The notes below the pieces were generated by a model. That model ran no database searches, was not told the DNA's origin, and saw nothing but the letters and a program-made list of their open reading frames with translations. 64,000 nt of DNA from Spirosoma aerolatum (GTDB lineage Bacteria; Bacteroidota; Bacteroidia; Cytophagales; Spirosomataceae): NCBI RefSeq assembly GCF_002056795.1, contig NZ_CP020104.1, forward strand, positions 3,917,001 through 3,981,000, given 5' to 3'. Each line of letters starts with the position of its first letter. The stretch's first letter is position 1. A program made the translations under genes and the position numbers. Positions 7,546-15,786 of this stretch are shown here, in pieces.

Positions 7546-10074
7546 TCACCGACGAATCAGTACACCCGGATAAACCCCGGTACTTTTCTGATCTTTATAG
7601 ACCAGCCGACCAGCTACCCAAACGGCTTCAACTCCGGTAGATAGGGCTTTATTATCGCCAATACGGGCGTTATCCTGTACGGTGTCGGGGTTAAGTAGAA
7701 CCAGGTCGGCATAATAGCCCGGCGCAATTACACCCCTGTTTTTCAGCCCCAGATGTTCGGCGGTCAGGCTGGTCATTTTCTGAATGGCTGTTTCTATTGG
7801 CATTAGTTTCTGCTCACGAACATACCGACCTAGCACCCGGGTAAATGCCCCGTACCCCCGTGGGTGCCCATCATTGGCCCCGTCGGAACAGATATTGGTA
7901 TGCGGCCAGGCCAGAAAGCGTTTGACATCAACATCGTCCATCGATTTACCCATAATCCCTTCTATACCGCCCGCTTCCGGATTTTTCTCCGAAAAAGCAG
8001 CTGCCTCCGCCACGAGTCCCATCAGGGTTTGAGCGGGGCTTTGCTGCCGCATCTGGGCCACTTCACCAACGGTTTTTCCGGCATATGTCGGGTTCGCAGC
8101 AAACCGGACCAGTACCGACTGCGAGGGATCGAACAGTTGATTGACGGCAAATTCAGCACTCGCCAGGTTGGTATAATCCCGTTTTGGGAATAAAACCCGC
8201 AAGGTCGACATCCAATACTCATACGGATAACAATCGGCGGTAATGTCGATGCCTTCTGAACGTGCCCGTTCGAGTTGGGCCAGTAGGCGTGTCGACAGGC
8301 CCCAGTTGTTCCGAAGAGCTATTTTCAGGTGCGAAATCTGTACCGGCATTTTTGTAGCCCGGCCAATCTCGATGATCTCATCTATGGCATCGTCCATCAT
8401 CGCATCTTCACTCCGAATATGACTGATATACCGTCCACCGGAATCCGCAGCGACCTGCGCCAGTTGAATGACTTCGTTCCGATTCGAGAAAAACGCAGCT
8501 TCGTATTCCAGCCCGCTCGATAAACCCAGCGATCCCTTACCCATTTCGGTCTGTAACAACGCTTTCATCCGATCAACCTCATCAGGTTTAGCGGTTCTAT
8601 AGAGGCCATTAACACCCATACTCTTTTGCCGGAGCATAGCGTGCCCCGTATAACTCGCTACATTAATGGCGGATGGCTGACGTTGCATACGACTCTGTAA
8701 CGTATCCATCCAGTAGCCACCGCCATCCTGCCCGATGACAATGGTTGTAATCCCCTGATTCAACGCTGGAATCGCATCGGGTTTCGTACTGACATCGTGA
8801 TGACTATGACTGTCGATAAAGCCCGGAGCCAATACCAGCCCACGCCCATCTGTCACGGACTCGGTCGGAAATGCCGTTAACTCCCCCACTTCCCAGATTC
8901 GATCGCCCCGCATCCGGACAGCCGCATTCCGGCTTGCTGTGCCCGTACCATCAATCAGCCGAATGTTCGAAATAAGCTGCGTTTGCGGCAACTGAACAGG
9001 CTTCCCTTCCAGAATTTCACGGGCAATACGGCCAGCCGCATTGGACCCGTTTGTCAGCACAATCAGTGTTTGTTTTTTATCAACATATCGCAGGATCAAT
9101 GTCCGAAAGCCAACCCAACTCCCCGTATGCATCAGTACCTTGCCATCATCTTCAATCATCCAGCCAAACCCGTAGGGATATGTGGAACCATCATTCAGTT
9201 TGACGGGGGTAAATGCCTCCTGTAAGGTACTGACCTTGACGAGTTTTTCTGTGTACAGTGCCTGACTCCAGACCAGCAGATCCTCCGCCGACGAATACAC
9301 ATTCCCATCGCCCACGACTCCATCCAACCGAATCAAGTCGTCTGGAACATTCCTGCCATTCTCCCGCCGAAATCCGTACACTCGATTACGGGGAATAGTG
9401 CTGCTCTTGTGATAATAGATGTACGTATTCTTGAGCTTGAGTGGCCGGACAATTGCCTGGTTGAAAAACGTTTCGATGGGCATTCCACTTACTTTGGTAA
9501 CGATAGCCCCCAGTAGTACATAACCCGTATTGCAGTATTCCCAGCGGTCGCCGGGTTGAAAAAGCAGTGGGGGTTGGTATTGATGCAGTAACTGAACCAG
9601 CCCGTCGTTGGTCAGCGTATCGAGTGGCCCCAGGTATTTTTGCGCGAGATCGAAGTATTCGGGCAAACCGGATGTATGGTTCAATAAATCCCGGACCGAA
9701 ATGCCTGAGTATGGAAAATCGGGCAGATAGGTCTGGACACTTTCATCGTACATCAGCTTTCCCCGCTCCTGCAACTGCATGATCATCATGGCAATAAACT
9801 GCTTCGATACCGAAGCCAGGTTGAAGGCCGAGCTGACTGTCAGCGGTTCAGCGGTTTCGCTATTGGCCACGCCCAACGCCTTTTTGTAACGAATTTTTCC
9901 CTGTTCCGCCACCACGACGACCCCATTGAACATAGCCCGCTCCTGGAGTTTAGTTAAAGCGGAATCGAGCGTTTTTAATCGGTTGTTTGTTTGCGAAGTT
10001 GTCTTTTGGGCCAGGCTGGGGATGGATATAAGAAAAATCTGGGCGAGTAGGCAGAAACGGTAGAACGTACGCAT
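7546..10074 (-). CDS. Secreted serine beta-lactamase-fold hydrolase fused to an N-acyl-D-amino-acid deacylase
   Basis: This 842-residue protein has two enzyme domains after a signal peptide ending near SLAQ at residue 23. Residues 30-360 are a class C beta-lactamase/DD-peptidase fold: S88-V-S-K91 (SxxK), Y180-C-N182 (YxN) and H316-T-G (the third motif). Many members of this family are peptidases or esterases, including D-aminopeptidases, not antibiotic hydrolases. Residues 365-842 are a D-aminoacylase-type amidohydrolase. It starts with LISNIRLIDGTG and has the metal motif GFIDSHSHHD (residues 418-427), VQISHLKIA with a further metal-ligand histidine, and a C-terminal APGYYADLVLLNPDTV beta-sandwich. 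Both active sites look intact. The likely job is periplasmic release of D-amino acids from D-peptides or N-acyl-D-amino acids, matching the divergent neighbours. Substrate is inferred. Confidence 0.88.
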   Translation of the reverse strand: MRTFYRFCLLAQIFLISIPSLAQKTTSQTNNRLKTLDSALTKLQERAMFNGVVVVAEQGKIRYKKALGVANSETAEPLTVSSAFNLASVSKQFIAMMIMQLQERGKLMYDESVQTYLPDFPYSGISVRDLLNHTSGLPEYFDLAQKYLGPLDTLTNDGLVQLLHQYQPPLLFQPGDRWEYCNTGYVLLGAIVTKVSGMPIETFFNQAIVRPLKLKNTYIYYHKSSTIPRNRVYGFRRENGRNVPDDLIRLDGVVGDGNVYSSAEDLLVWSQALYTEKLVKVSTLQEAFTPVKLNDGSTYPYGFGWMIEDDGKVLMHTGSWVGFRTLILRYVDKKQTLIVLTNGSNAAGRIAREILEGKPVQLPQTQLISNIRLIDGTGTASRNAAVRMRGDRIWEVGELTAFPTESVTDGRGLVLAPGFIDSHSHHDVSTKPDAIPALNQGITTIVIGQDGGGYWMDTLQSRMQRQPSAINVASYTGHAMLRQKSMGVNGLYRTAKPDEVDRMKALLQTEMGKGSLGLSSGLEYEAAFFSNRNEVIQLAQVAADSGGRYISHIRSEDAMMDDAIDEIIEIGRATKMPVQISHLKIALRNNWGLSTRLLAQLERARSEGIDITADCYPYEYWMSTLRVLFPKRDYTNLASAEFAVNQLFDPSQSVLVRFAANPTYAGKTVGEVAQMRQQSPAQTLMGLVAEAAAFSEKNPEAGGIEGIMGKSMDDVDVKRFLAWPHTNICSDGANDGHPRGYGAFTRVLGRYVREQKLMPIETAIQKMTSLTAEHLGLKNRGVIAPGYYADLVLLNPDTVQDNARIGDNKALSTGVEAVWVAGRLVYKDQKSTGVYPGVLIRR

Positions 10075-10120
10075 GAGCTATTTAAAAAAGAAGTAGGCCA
10101 ATATAATCGCATACGTGCAA

Positions 10121-10128
10121 TATATTTG
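10121..10128 (+). promoter_or_regulatory. Probable -7 element for the DUF1611-led operon
   Basis: TATATTTG matches TAnnTTTG exactly and lies 43 bp upstream of the preferred ATG at 10172, in the divergent region shared with the D-aminoacylase fusion. No good -33 TTTG is found. If this promoter is used, an ATG further upstream at 10115 could not be the start, which supports the 10172 start. Confidence 0.4.
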
Positions 10129-10171
10129 GCAATTGATAGGATTTGCTTTCAAAAAGTTTGTTAATTTCTGT

Positions 10172-11215
10172 ATGAACAACCGAGCTATACTGCTCACAGA
10201 TGGATTGCTGAGTACCCCAAATGCCAAGACCGCGCATGGCCTGATTCGTGGAACTGAACGGTATACCGTAGTGGGCGTAGTCGATGCGCCAACGGCTGGT
10301 CAGGATGCAGGTGCCGTTCTGGACGGGCACCCGCGCAACATACCAGTAGTTGAATCAGTCGATGAGGCTGTAACTCAGCTTTCCCCTGTTACGTATGCCA
10401 TCGTTGCCATTGCGACCAATGGTGGCGTTTTACCCTCTTCTATGCTCAACGACATCCGGCAATGCCTTGAACGGGGGCTGTCGATTGTCAATGGGCTGCA
10501 TGAATTTTTGACCGATAAACCCGAATTCGTTGCCTTAGCGCAGCAGCAGGGAGTTGAACTCATTGATGTACGACGTCCCAAGCCCCGACACGAGCTTCAT
10601 TTCTGGACCGGAGCGGTACGACAAATACCAGCTCCCATCATTGCCGTGATGGGCACCGACTGCGCCCTCGGTAAGCGAACCACCGCCCGATTAATCCGGG
10701 AAGCCTGCGAACGACATGGCTTAAACGCTCAGATGATTTATACGGGGCAGACGGGCTGGCTACAGGGTGGGAAGTACGGCTTCGTCTTCGACTCGACACT
10801 CAATGATTTTGTATCGGGCGAACTGGAACACGCCCTCGTCTCCTGCTGGCAGGAGACCGGAGCCGATGTGCTGCTGATCGAAGGGCAGGCAGCTCTCCGA
10901 AATCCAAGCGGCCCCTGCGGGTCCGAGTTTCTGGTATCGGGCAATGCACGGTATGTGGTACTGGTACACGCGCCCAAACGTACCTATTACGATCATGATC
11001 CCGCCTGGGGAGAAATCCCTTCCATCGAGTCGGAGATAGCGCTGGTTCGTGCCTATAACTCAACGGTGATTGCGGTAGCGCTCAATACAGAAGATTGTAC
11101 CGAGGAAGAGGCTTATCAGTATCAAAAAGACTATCAGAATCGGCTGGGAATTCCAATCCTACTGCCTTTGCAGGACGGCGTCGACGCCATTATTCCTGTT
11201 ATAAAGTCTTTATAA
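10172..11215 (+). CDS. DUF1611 family protein, DgcN-like (possible D-glutamate N-acetyltransferase)
   Basis: The 347-residue product belongs to DUF1611. It has an N-terminal Rossmann-like domain (RAILLTDGLLSTPNAKTAHG, VVGVVDAPTAG) and a C-terminal P-loop NTPase-like domain with GTDCALGKRTTA at about residues 166-177 and IEGQAALRNPSGPCGSEFL near residue 240. In some marine bacteria the family member DgcN works with the enolase-superfamily DgcA to catabolise D-glutamate: DgcN acetylates D-Glu and DgcA racemises the product. The next gene here is such an enolase-family enzyme, 52 bp downstream, so the pair may do the same; this is inference. I chose ATG 10172 because the family starts with this NRAILLTDG stretch; a longer frame from 10115 adds 19 atypical residues overlapping the promoter. 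Confidence 0.8.
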   Translation: MNNRAILLTDGLLSTPNAKTAHGLIRGTERYTVVGVVDAPTAGQDAGAVLDGHPRNIPVVESVDEAVTQLSPVTYAIVAIATNGGVLPSSMLNDIRQCLERGLSIVNGLHEFLTDKPEFVALAQQQGVELIDVRRPKPRHELHFWTGAVRQIPAPIIAVMGTDCALGKRTTARLIREACERHGLNAQMIYTGQTGWLQGGKYGFVFDSTLNDFVSGELEHALVSCWQETGADVLLIEGQAALRNPSGPCGSEFLVSGNARYVVLVHAPKRTYYDHDPAWGEIPSIESEIALVRAYNSTVIAVALNTEDCTEEEAYQYQKDYQNRLGIPILLPLQDGVDAIIPVIKSL

Positions 11216-11267
11216 AACATAATCCCAATCTCTATGCTAGTTCGGTGTTGGGGCTAATTCGACTATC

Positions 11268-12335
11268 ATGCGTATCAAATCTATTCGGGCCTACCTGAAA
11301 AACCTGGCGTTGACTAAGCCGTACACCATTGCTTACCAGACCACTACGGACGTGGAGAATGTGTTTCTGGAAATCGAACTCGACAACGGCATCGTTGGCA
11401 TTGGTGCGGCCAATCCATCGCCCGATGTAGTAGGCGAGTCGCCGGCGCAAGCCCTCCACAATTTACAGGGCGAGTGGGCTTTGGGGCTGGTTGGCAAAGA
11501 CATACGTCTGTTCATAAATTTGATCGAACAGGCACAGAATCAATTTCCGAAGGCCCCCGGTACGCTGGCAGCTCTGGATATTGCCCTGCACGATGCGTTC
11601 GGTCAATATCTGGATGTGCCGATTGTACAATTTTACGGACAGAAGATTCAAGCATTGCCAACCTCGGTAACCATCGGCATTATGAACGTAGCCGATACAC
11701 TCGCCGAAGCAGCCGACTATTACCGACAAGGCTTTCGAGTGCTCAAAGTAAAAACAGGTCTCGATGTTGACCAGGACATTGAACGTATTCTGAAACTACG
11801 GGAACGCTATCCTCATCCGTTTACGATTCGCGTGGATGCCAACCAGGGCTATTCACTGGCCGATTTACAAACATTTTATCGGGAAACGGCACAGGCTGCT
11901 GTCGAACTTATTGAGCAACCCCTACCGGTTGGTCAGGAACATGAGTTGTTAACCATGCCAGCCTCCCTACGTCAGAGCTTAGCTGCTGATGAATCGCTAA
12001 AAGGTCCTGAAGCCGCCTTGACGCTCACCCATCAGCCACAACCGTTCGGTATTTATAACATCAAGTTGATGAAATGTGGTGGCATTCGTTCGGCTTTGGC
12101 CATCGCCACCATCGCCGAACCTGCTGGCATTTCACTATTTTGGGGATGCAACGACGAAAGTCGAGTCAGTATCGCAGCAGCTTTACACGCAGCATTTGCC
12201 TGCCCGCACACCCGGTATATCGACCTTGATGGTAGTTTCGACCTGGCCGAAGATGTTGTTTCGGACGGCTTTATGGTTGAGGATGGATTCATGCGACCAA
12301 CTGGTGGCAGCGGTCTTGGACTGGCAAAATTGTAA
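11268..12335 (+). CDS. Enolase-superfamily dipeptide epimerase (L-Ala-D/L-Glu epimerase type) or DgcA-like racemase
   Basis: The 355-residue product is a complete muconate-lactonizing-subgroup enolase enzyme. It has an N-terminal capping domain and a barrel with the acid/base lysines K160-V-K162 and K266 (IKLMKCGG), and Mg ligands D190 (RVDANQGY), E216 (ELIEQPLP) and D241 (AADESL). This set fits 1,1-proton-transfer epimerases such as L-Ala-D/L-Glu epimerase, which recycles murein peptides, and the related N-acetyl-D-Glu racemase DgcA. Next to a DgcN-like gene and a D-aminoacylase, both readings point to D-Glu-containing substrates. It is followed 12 bp later by the DUF3445 gene, so the four plus-strand genes probably form one operon. 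Confidence 0.88.
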   Translation: MRIKSIRAYLKNLALTKPYTIAYQTTTDVENVFLEIELDNGIVGIGAANPSPDVVGESPAQALHNLQGEWALGLVGKDIRLFINLIEQAQNQFPKAPGTLAALDIALHDAFGQYLDVPIVQFYGQKIQALPTSVTIGIMNVADTLAEAADYYRQGFRVLKVKTGLDVDQDIERILKLRERYPHPFTIRVDANQGYSLADLQTFYRETAQAAVELIEQPLPVGQEHELLTMPASLRQSLAADESLKGPEAALTLTHQPQPFGIYNIKLMKCGGIRSALAIATIAEPAGISLFWGCNDESRVSIAAALHAAFACPHTRYIDLDGSFDLAEDVVSDGFMVEDGFMRPTGGSGLGLAKL

Positions 12336-12347
12336 ACCCCGTTATTT

Positions 12348-13295
12348 ATGCTTCCTTATTTCCCGTTCGGTCACCGATTTAACGATAAGATGGGCACTGC
12401 TCCCGTGTCGGAATCCGACCGATTGCTGGAAATAGATCCACTGTATTCCTCAGAAATTGGTTTGAAACGCCAGTTGCTGGCCGAATTACCCACCTATTAT
12501 TTTCAGGCACTATCCGGTTATGAATCGGCTCAATGGGAAGCGCTTGAATGGATGCTTCACAAGCTGGCGGAAGCATATCCTGAGCAGTTTTCGCTAACTA
12601 AGCAGGGCAACCAGTGGCATTGGGTCAATCGTATATTGGCCGAGGAAACTACGTTCAGGTATGGGAATGAGAACTCTCTTCCAAATGCGCCACTCGACTG
12701 GGTTGGCCGTCAGGTTCAGGAAGACGTGTTGCTTCTATCGGGCCAAGAAGGACGATTAGTAGCGGGCCTGCTCTGTTTTGCCAATGACTGGAGTTTGGAC
12801 GAAAAAATTGGGCTTCCGTTCTGGCAGATTCACGCACCAATCAACCCTATTGTTGAACCGATGATGCGTTCGGCCGGAGCCTTTATGCAGCGGCTACCAG
12901 CCGGTAAATCCTTCTGGCGGGCCAACTGGAGCGTTAAAGTAAGCAATCAGTTGGATAGGAGCACCCGGCATTTGCCTATCCTGACCCAACAATTGAACGA
13001 CCGCCTGCCCCAACTGACCATCGATACCATCGGCGATCTGCTATACTTACGCGTTGAACGGCAAACCCTGACCCGACTGCCCAAATCCGGGGTTATTCTG
13101 TTTACCATTCATACGTACCAAAGCCGCCTGGCCGACGAAGCAGCCGACCCTAACCGGGCTGCCCGTATGGTACAGGTTTTCAGCACTACACCGCCAGCGA
13201 TGATTGATTACAAGAGTATGACCCATTTTTTACCTGCCCTGCTGAATTATTTAAGGGATAAAGCCAGAGCGATCAACGTGAATCCACTATCCTAA
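12348..13295 (+). CDS. DUF3445 heme-dependent oxidative N-demethylase family protein
   Basis: The 315-residue product resembles DUF3445 proteins, described in the family as heme-dependent oxidative N-demethylases. Landmarks are LPNAPLDWVGRQVQEDVLLL at about residues 105-125, the GLLCFANDWSLDEKIG stretch at about residues 140-155, IHAPINPI, and a conserved RANWSV followed by a long basic helix; near the end LRVERQTLTRLPKSG holds the conserved R-x-T-L-x-R-L-P string. There is no signal peptide or membrane span. In this position it could strip N-methyl groups from an amine or methylated amino acid brought in by the permease that starts 5 bp after its stop. Substrate unknown; fungal relatives occur in secondary metabolism. 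Confidence 0.75.
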   Translation: MLPYFPFGHRFNDKMGTAPVSESDRLLEIDPLYSSEIGLKRQLLAELPTYYFQALSGYESAQWEALEWMLHKLAEAYPEQFSLTKQGNQWHWVNRILAEETTFRYGNENSLPNAPLDWVGRQVQEDVLLLSGQEGRLVAGLLCFANDWSLDEKIGLPFWQIHAPINPIVEPMMRSAGAFMQRLPAGKSFWRANWSVKVSNQLDRSTRHLPILTQQLNDRLPQLTIDTIGDLLYLRVERQTLTRLPKSGVILFTIHTYQSRLADEAADPNRAARMVQVFSTTPPAMIDYKSMTHFLPALLNYLRDKARAINVNPLS

Positions 13296-13300
13296 TTTGT

Positions 13301-14647
13301 ATGCAACATCTCGCACGAACACTCGACACGCGCTCGGCCATATTACTGGTGGTCAGCGGAATTATCGGCTCTGGTGTTTTTAAGAAAGTAGCCCCTATGG
13401 CGGCCGAATTAGGATCGCCTTTGCTGGTCGTAGCGTGCTGGATTGCTGCCGGTTTGGTTAGTCTGGCCGGAGCGCTTACCTATGCTGAAATAGCCGGTAT
13501 GTTTCCGCAATCGGGTGGTGAGTATGTCTATTTCAAAAAAGTGTATGGGAAGCTATTTGCATTTCTGTATGGCTGGGGGGCTTTCACCGTCATGCGAACG
13601 GCTACCATTGCCGCTCTGGCACACATTTTTGGCCAGTCGCTCGTTTCGCTGATTAATATTCCTGACGAATTCGTAGAGTTAGCGGTTAAAAGCGTGGCCA
13701 CGCTGCTTATCCTGCTGCTAAGTTTTATCAATTACCGGGGTATTACCGTAGCTGAAGGCCTTAGTCGCATCCTTATCTACCTTATCTTCATAGCAGTAGT
13801 CGTTATCGCCATCCTGGGATTTCAGGCAAAGTCGGGTAGTTTATCGAACCTACTCCACGCCATGCCTCATCAGGATTCGACCGCCTATGGTAGCTTGCTC
13901 GGTTCGCTGGTGGTCGCTTCGCTCGGTGCTTTCTGGGGATACGAAGGCTGGAATCAAATCGGCTATATCGGCGAGGAAATCAAAAATCCACAGCGGAATC
14001 TGCCCATTGCGCTCAGCGTTGGCACCAGCATCGTTGTTATTATTTACGTACTGCTTAACATCGTGTATGTATACGTATTACCCATCGAAAAGCTGGTCCA
14101 ACTAGCCAGTACACCGGGTAAAATTGCAGCTGTCGAAGTCGTGCGGGAAGCGGCTGGCCATATTGGGGCCGTCTTTATTTCGGTTCTAATCCTGGTAACC
14201 ACCTCAAACTCGACCAATGCCTCCATTCTGATGCCTGCCCGAGTTTTTTACGCAATGGCGCGTGACGGCCTGTTCTTTAAAGCAGCCGCTACTATACATC
14301 CCCGCTATCAGACCCCTTCCGTGGCCATCATGCTTCAGTCTTTGTGGTCGCTGATTATGGTGTGGTCGGGCAGCTTTGATCAGTTAACGGATATGCTGGT
14401 CTTTGCCTCCTTTATTTTTTACGGGGCCACGGCGCTGGGTGTACTCATTTTACGCGCCAAACAGCCTGATTTAGAGCGTCCCTATCGGGTTATCGGCTAC
14501 CCATTCGTACCCGCCTTTTTTTGCGTTTGCTGTGCATTGCTGGTCATTATGACCCTGATTAACCAACCACGCGAGGCATTTACAGGCCTTGGACTCATTG
14601 CTACCGGCCTCCCCTTCTACTGGTTCTGGCGGAAACAAACATTTTGA
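13301..14647 (+). CDS. APC-superfamily amino acid permease
   Basis: This 448-residue integral membrane protein has about 12 spans. Its N-terminus LARTLDTRSAILLVVSGIIGSGVFKKVA has the APC motif 'I-G-x-G-x-F' in span 1, and YAEIAGMFPQSGGEYVYFKK is the span 2-3 signature of LAT/YfnA-like amino acid transporters; WGYEGWNQIGYIGEEIKNPQRN marks span 6. The 5-bp gap to the DUF3445 gene indicates co-transcription and perhaps translational coupling. It is the probable uptake system of this cluster. Substrate cannot be read from sequence; a neutral or D-amino acid is my guess from the neighbours. Closest family names would be serine/threonine exchanger or YfnA-like permease. Confidence 0.9.
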   Translation: MQHLARTLDTRSAILLVVSGIIGSGVFKKVAPMAAELGSPLLVVACWIAAGLVSLAGALTYAEIAGMFPQSGGEYVYFKKVYGKLFAFLYGWGAFTVMRTATIAALAHIFGQSLVSLINIPDEFVELAVKSVATLLILLLSFINYRGITVAEGLSRILIYLIFIAVVVIAILGFQAKSGSLSNLLHAMPHQDSTAYGSLLGSLVVASLGAFWGYEGWNQIGYIGEEIKNPQRNLPIALSVGTSIVVIIYVLLNIVYVYVLPIEKLVQLASTPGKIAAVEVVREAAGHIGAVFISVLILVTTSNSTNASILMPARVFYAMARDGLFFKAAATIHPRYQTPSVAIMLQSLWSLIMVWSGSFDQLTDMLVFASFIFYGATALGVLILRAKQPDLERPYRVIGYPFVPAFFCVCCALLVIMTLINQPREAFTGLGLIATGLPFYWFWRKQTF

Positions 14648-14648
14648 G

Positions 14649-14700
14649 GTTTACGGTGGACTGACGTGATAGCCATTTTGTGCGACAGCCCACCGTAAAC
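14649..14700. repeat. Inverted repeat between convergent genes
   Basis: GTTTACGGTGG (14649-14659) and CCACCGTAAAC (14690-14700) form an 11-bp perfect stem with a 30-nt loop between the convergent permease and rhodanese-like genes. It lacks a U-run on either side; it may still act as a transcript 3' end. Confidence 0.55.
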
Positions 14701-14719
14701 GTATACAAAAACCGAAAAC

Positions 14720-15184
14720 CTATTCAATCACCGGATAGCCTTTGTCGATCCAATCGGTTTTAAGGTTTTTGGCGATGTTGAGCAATTTGTGATTCTTGAA
14801 ACCCATTTCATTGAGCTTCGTAAAGGCCGGACGCACATTCGGGCAATTTTTGAACGGGCAACATCCACAGTAAATCACAATTGCCCGATTTTTCGATTCT
14901 TTACTCAATAGTTTTTCCAACTTCGCCAGATTCTCCGCTTCACTGGCGGGGCCAACACCTACCGACGTTTTAATCGTAGCCGCCGGACCTATACTGATGA
15001 TCAAGGGTTGCTTGGTGTCAGGTGTGTTTATCGTAGCCGCCAGATCGGCGGGTTCCAGTAATTGGGCAGGCTGCCAGGGTTCCGCATATTTCCAGCTAAC
15101 CTGGGCCAGTAGCAGACAAATCAGGGCAAGAGTCAGCCCCCCCCCCGAACGTTTGAGAATTGAATAGGAATGTCGGTATTTCAT
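14720..15184 (-). CDS. Membrane-anchored or exported rhodanese-like protein
   Basis: This 154-residue protein has an N-terminal hydrophobic segment (LTLALICLLLAQVSW) that is a signal peptide or anchor, then a compact rhodanese-like domain. The presumed active-site loop reads YCGCCPFKNCPNVRPA, with Cys replacing the usual CxxGxR pattern and four cysteines within nine residues. This arrangement is unusual for sulfurtransferases and could bind metal or form a disulfide. The start at 15184 is fixed by a 4-bp ATGA overlap with the AcpH-like gene; a longer frame starting at 15241 would overlap it by about 60 bp. It is the last gene of a three-gene coupled operon. Function beyond a rhodanese fold is unknown. 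Confidence 0.7.
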   Translation of the reverse strand: MKYRHSYSILKRSGGGLTLALICLLLAQVSWKYAEPWQPAQLLEPADLAATINTPDTKQPLIISIGPAATIKTSVGVGPASEAENLAKLEKLLSKESKNRAIVIYCGCCPFKNCPNVRPAFTKLNEMGFKNHKLLNIAKNLKTDWIDKGYPVIE

Positions 15185-15786
15185 AGGTCGGCAAGTAATG
15201 TGGTTCGTATCAATTGAATTGTGGTAACAAAATCGGGCCAAAAGTTAGCAAAATGTTCGCCAATTTCGGTGTAATACCGCTCTAAATCCTCAATGGCCGT
15301 ATCCAGACCCGACGGATAGGCGGTTCGACGAGATACGCCCTTAAGCGACCGATCGATGCCTTCCAGAAACTGGTAACTCGTCAGCCAGTCCTGCCGAATC
15401 ATATACTCGGCCATCCGAGCGACGGGGGCTGGCAATCGATTTGTATGCATTTGGATGGTCTGGTAGAAATAGGCCACAAAGCCCGATAGAGGTTCACCCG
15501 TCAAGGTTAAAAAGTTAGCAGCCAGAAAATGGTCGAAGAAAATATCGACAGCCGCCCCAGCATATTTATGACAGCGTGGGTGCAGTAAATCCCGAACAGC
15601 CGCAACGGCCGGATGCTCATCGGTAAACGTGTCGATGGCCCGATGAAGCCGTACTCCGGCAATTTCGCCCGGTGTTAGCTGATGGCGCGGATTTTCGGGA
15701 TCTCCTTTGATAAAATCGCCACTGAAATTTCCAATAATCAACTCCGTTTGTCGCCCCGACAGATACGCATGTGCCAGTATGTTCAT
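15181..15786 (-). CDS. Acyl carrier protein phosphodiesterase (AcpH family)
   Basis: AcpH removes 4'-phosphopantetheine from acyl carrier protein and belongs to the HD-like hydrolases. The 201-residue product, near the usual 190-200, opens with MNILAHAYLSG and GNFSGDFIKG, the two N-terminal signature blocks. It continues with GVRLHRAIDTFTDEHPAV and AGAAVDIFFDHFLAANF, whose His/Asp residues would form the metal site. It is joined by ATGA overlaps to the dCMP deaminase upstream (15783-15786) and the rhodanese-like gene downstream (15181-15184), so the three are translated together. In Bacteroidota it is often just called a DUF479 protein. Confidence 0.85.
   Translation of the reverse strand: MNILAHAYLSGRQTELIIGNFSGDFIKGDPENPRHQLTPGEIAGVRLHRAIDTFTDEHPAVAAVRDLLHPRCHKYAGAAVDIFFDHFLAANFLTLTGEPLSGFVAYFYQTIQMHTNRLPAPVARMAEYMIRQDWLTSYQFLEGIDRSLKGVSRRTAYPSGLDTAIEDLERYYTEIGEHFANFWPDFVTTIQLIRTTLLADL

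Noticed and set aside
7546..10074. The SxxK-YxN-HTG domain as an antibiotic-resistance beta-lactamase
   Set aside because: Large class C-like families are mainly peptidases and esterases, and fusion to a D-aminoacylase points to peptide metabolism; no evidence for drug hydrolysis.
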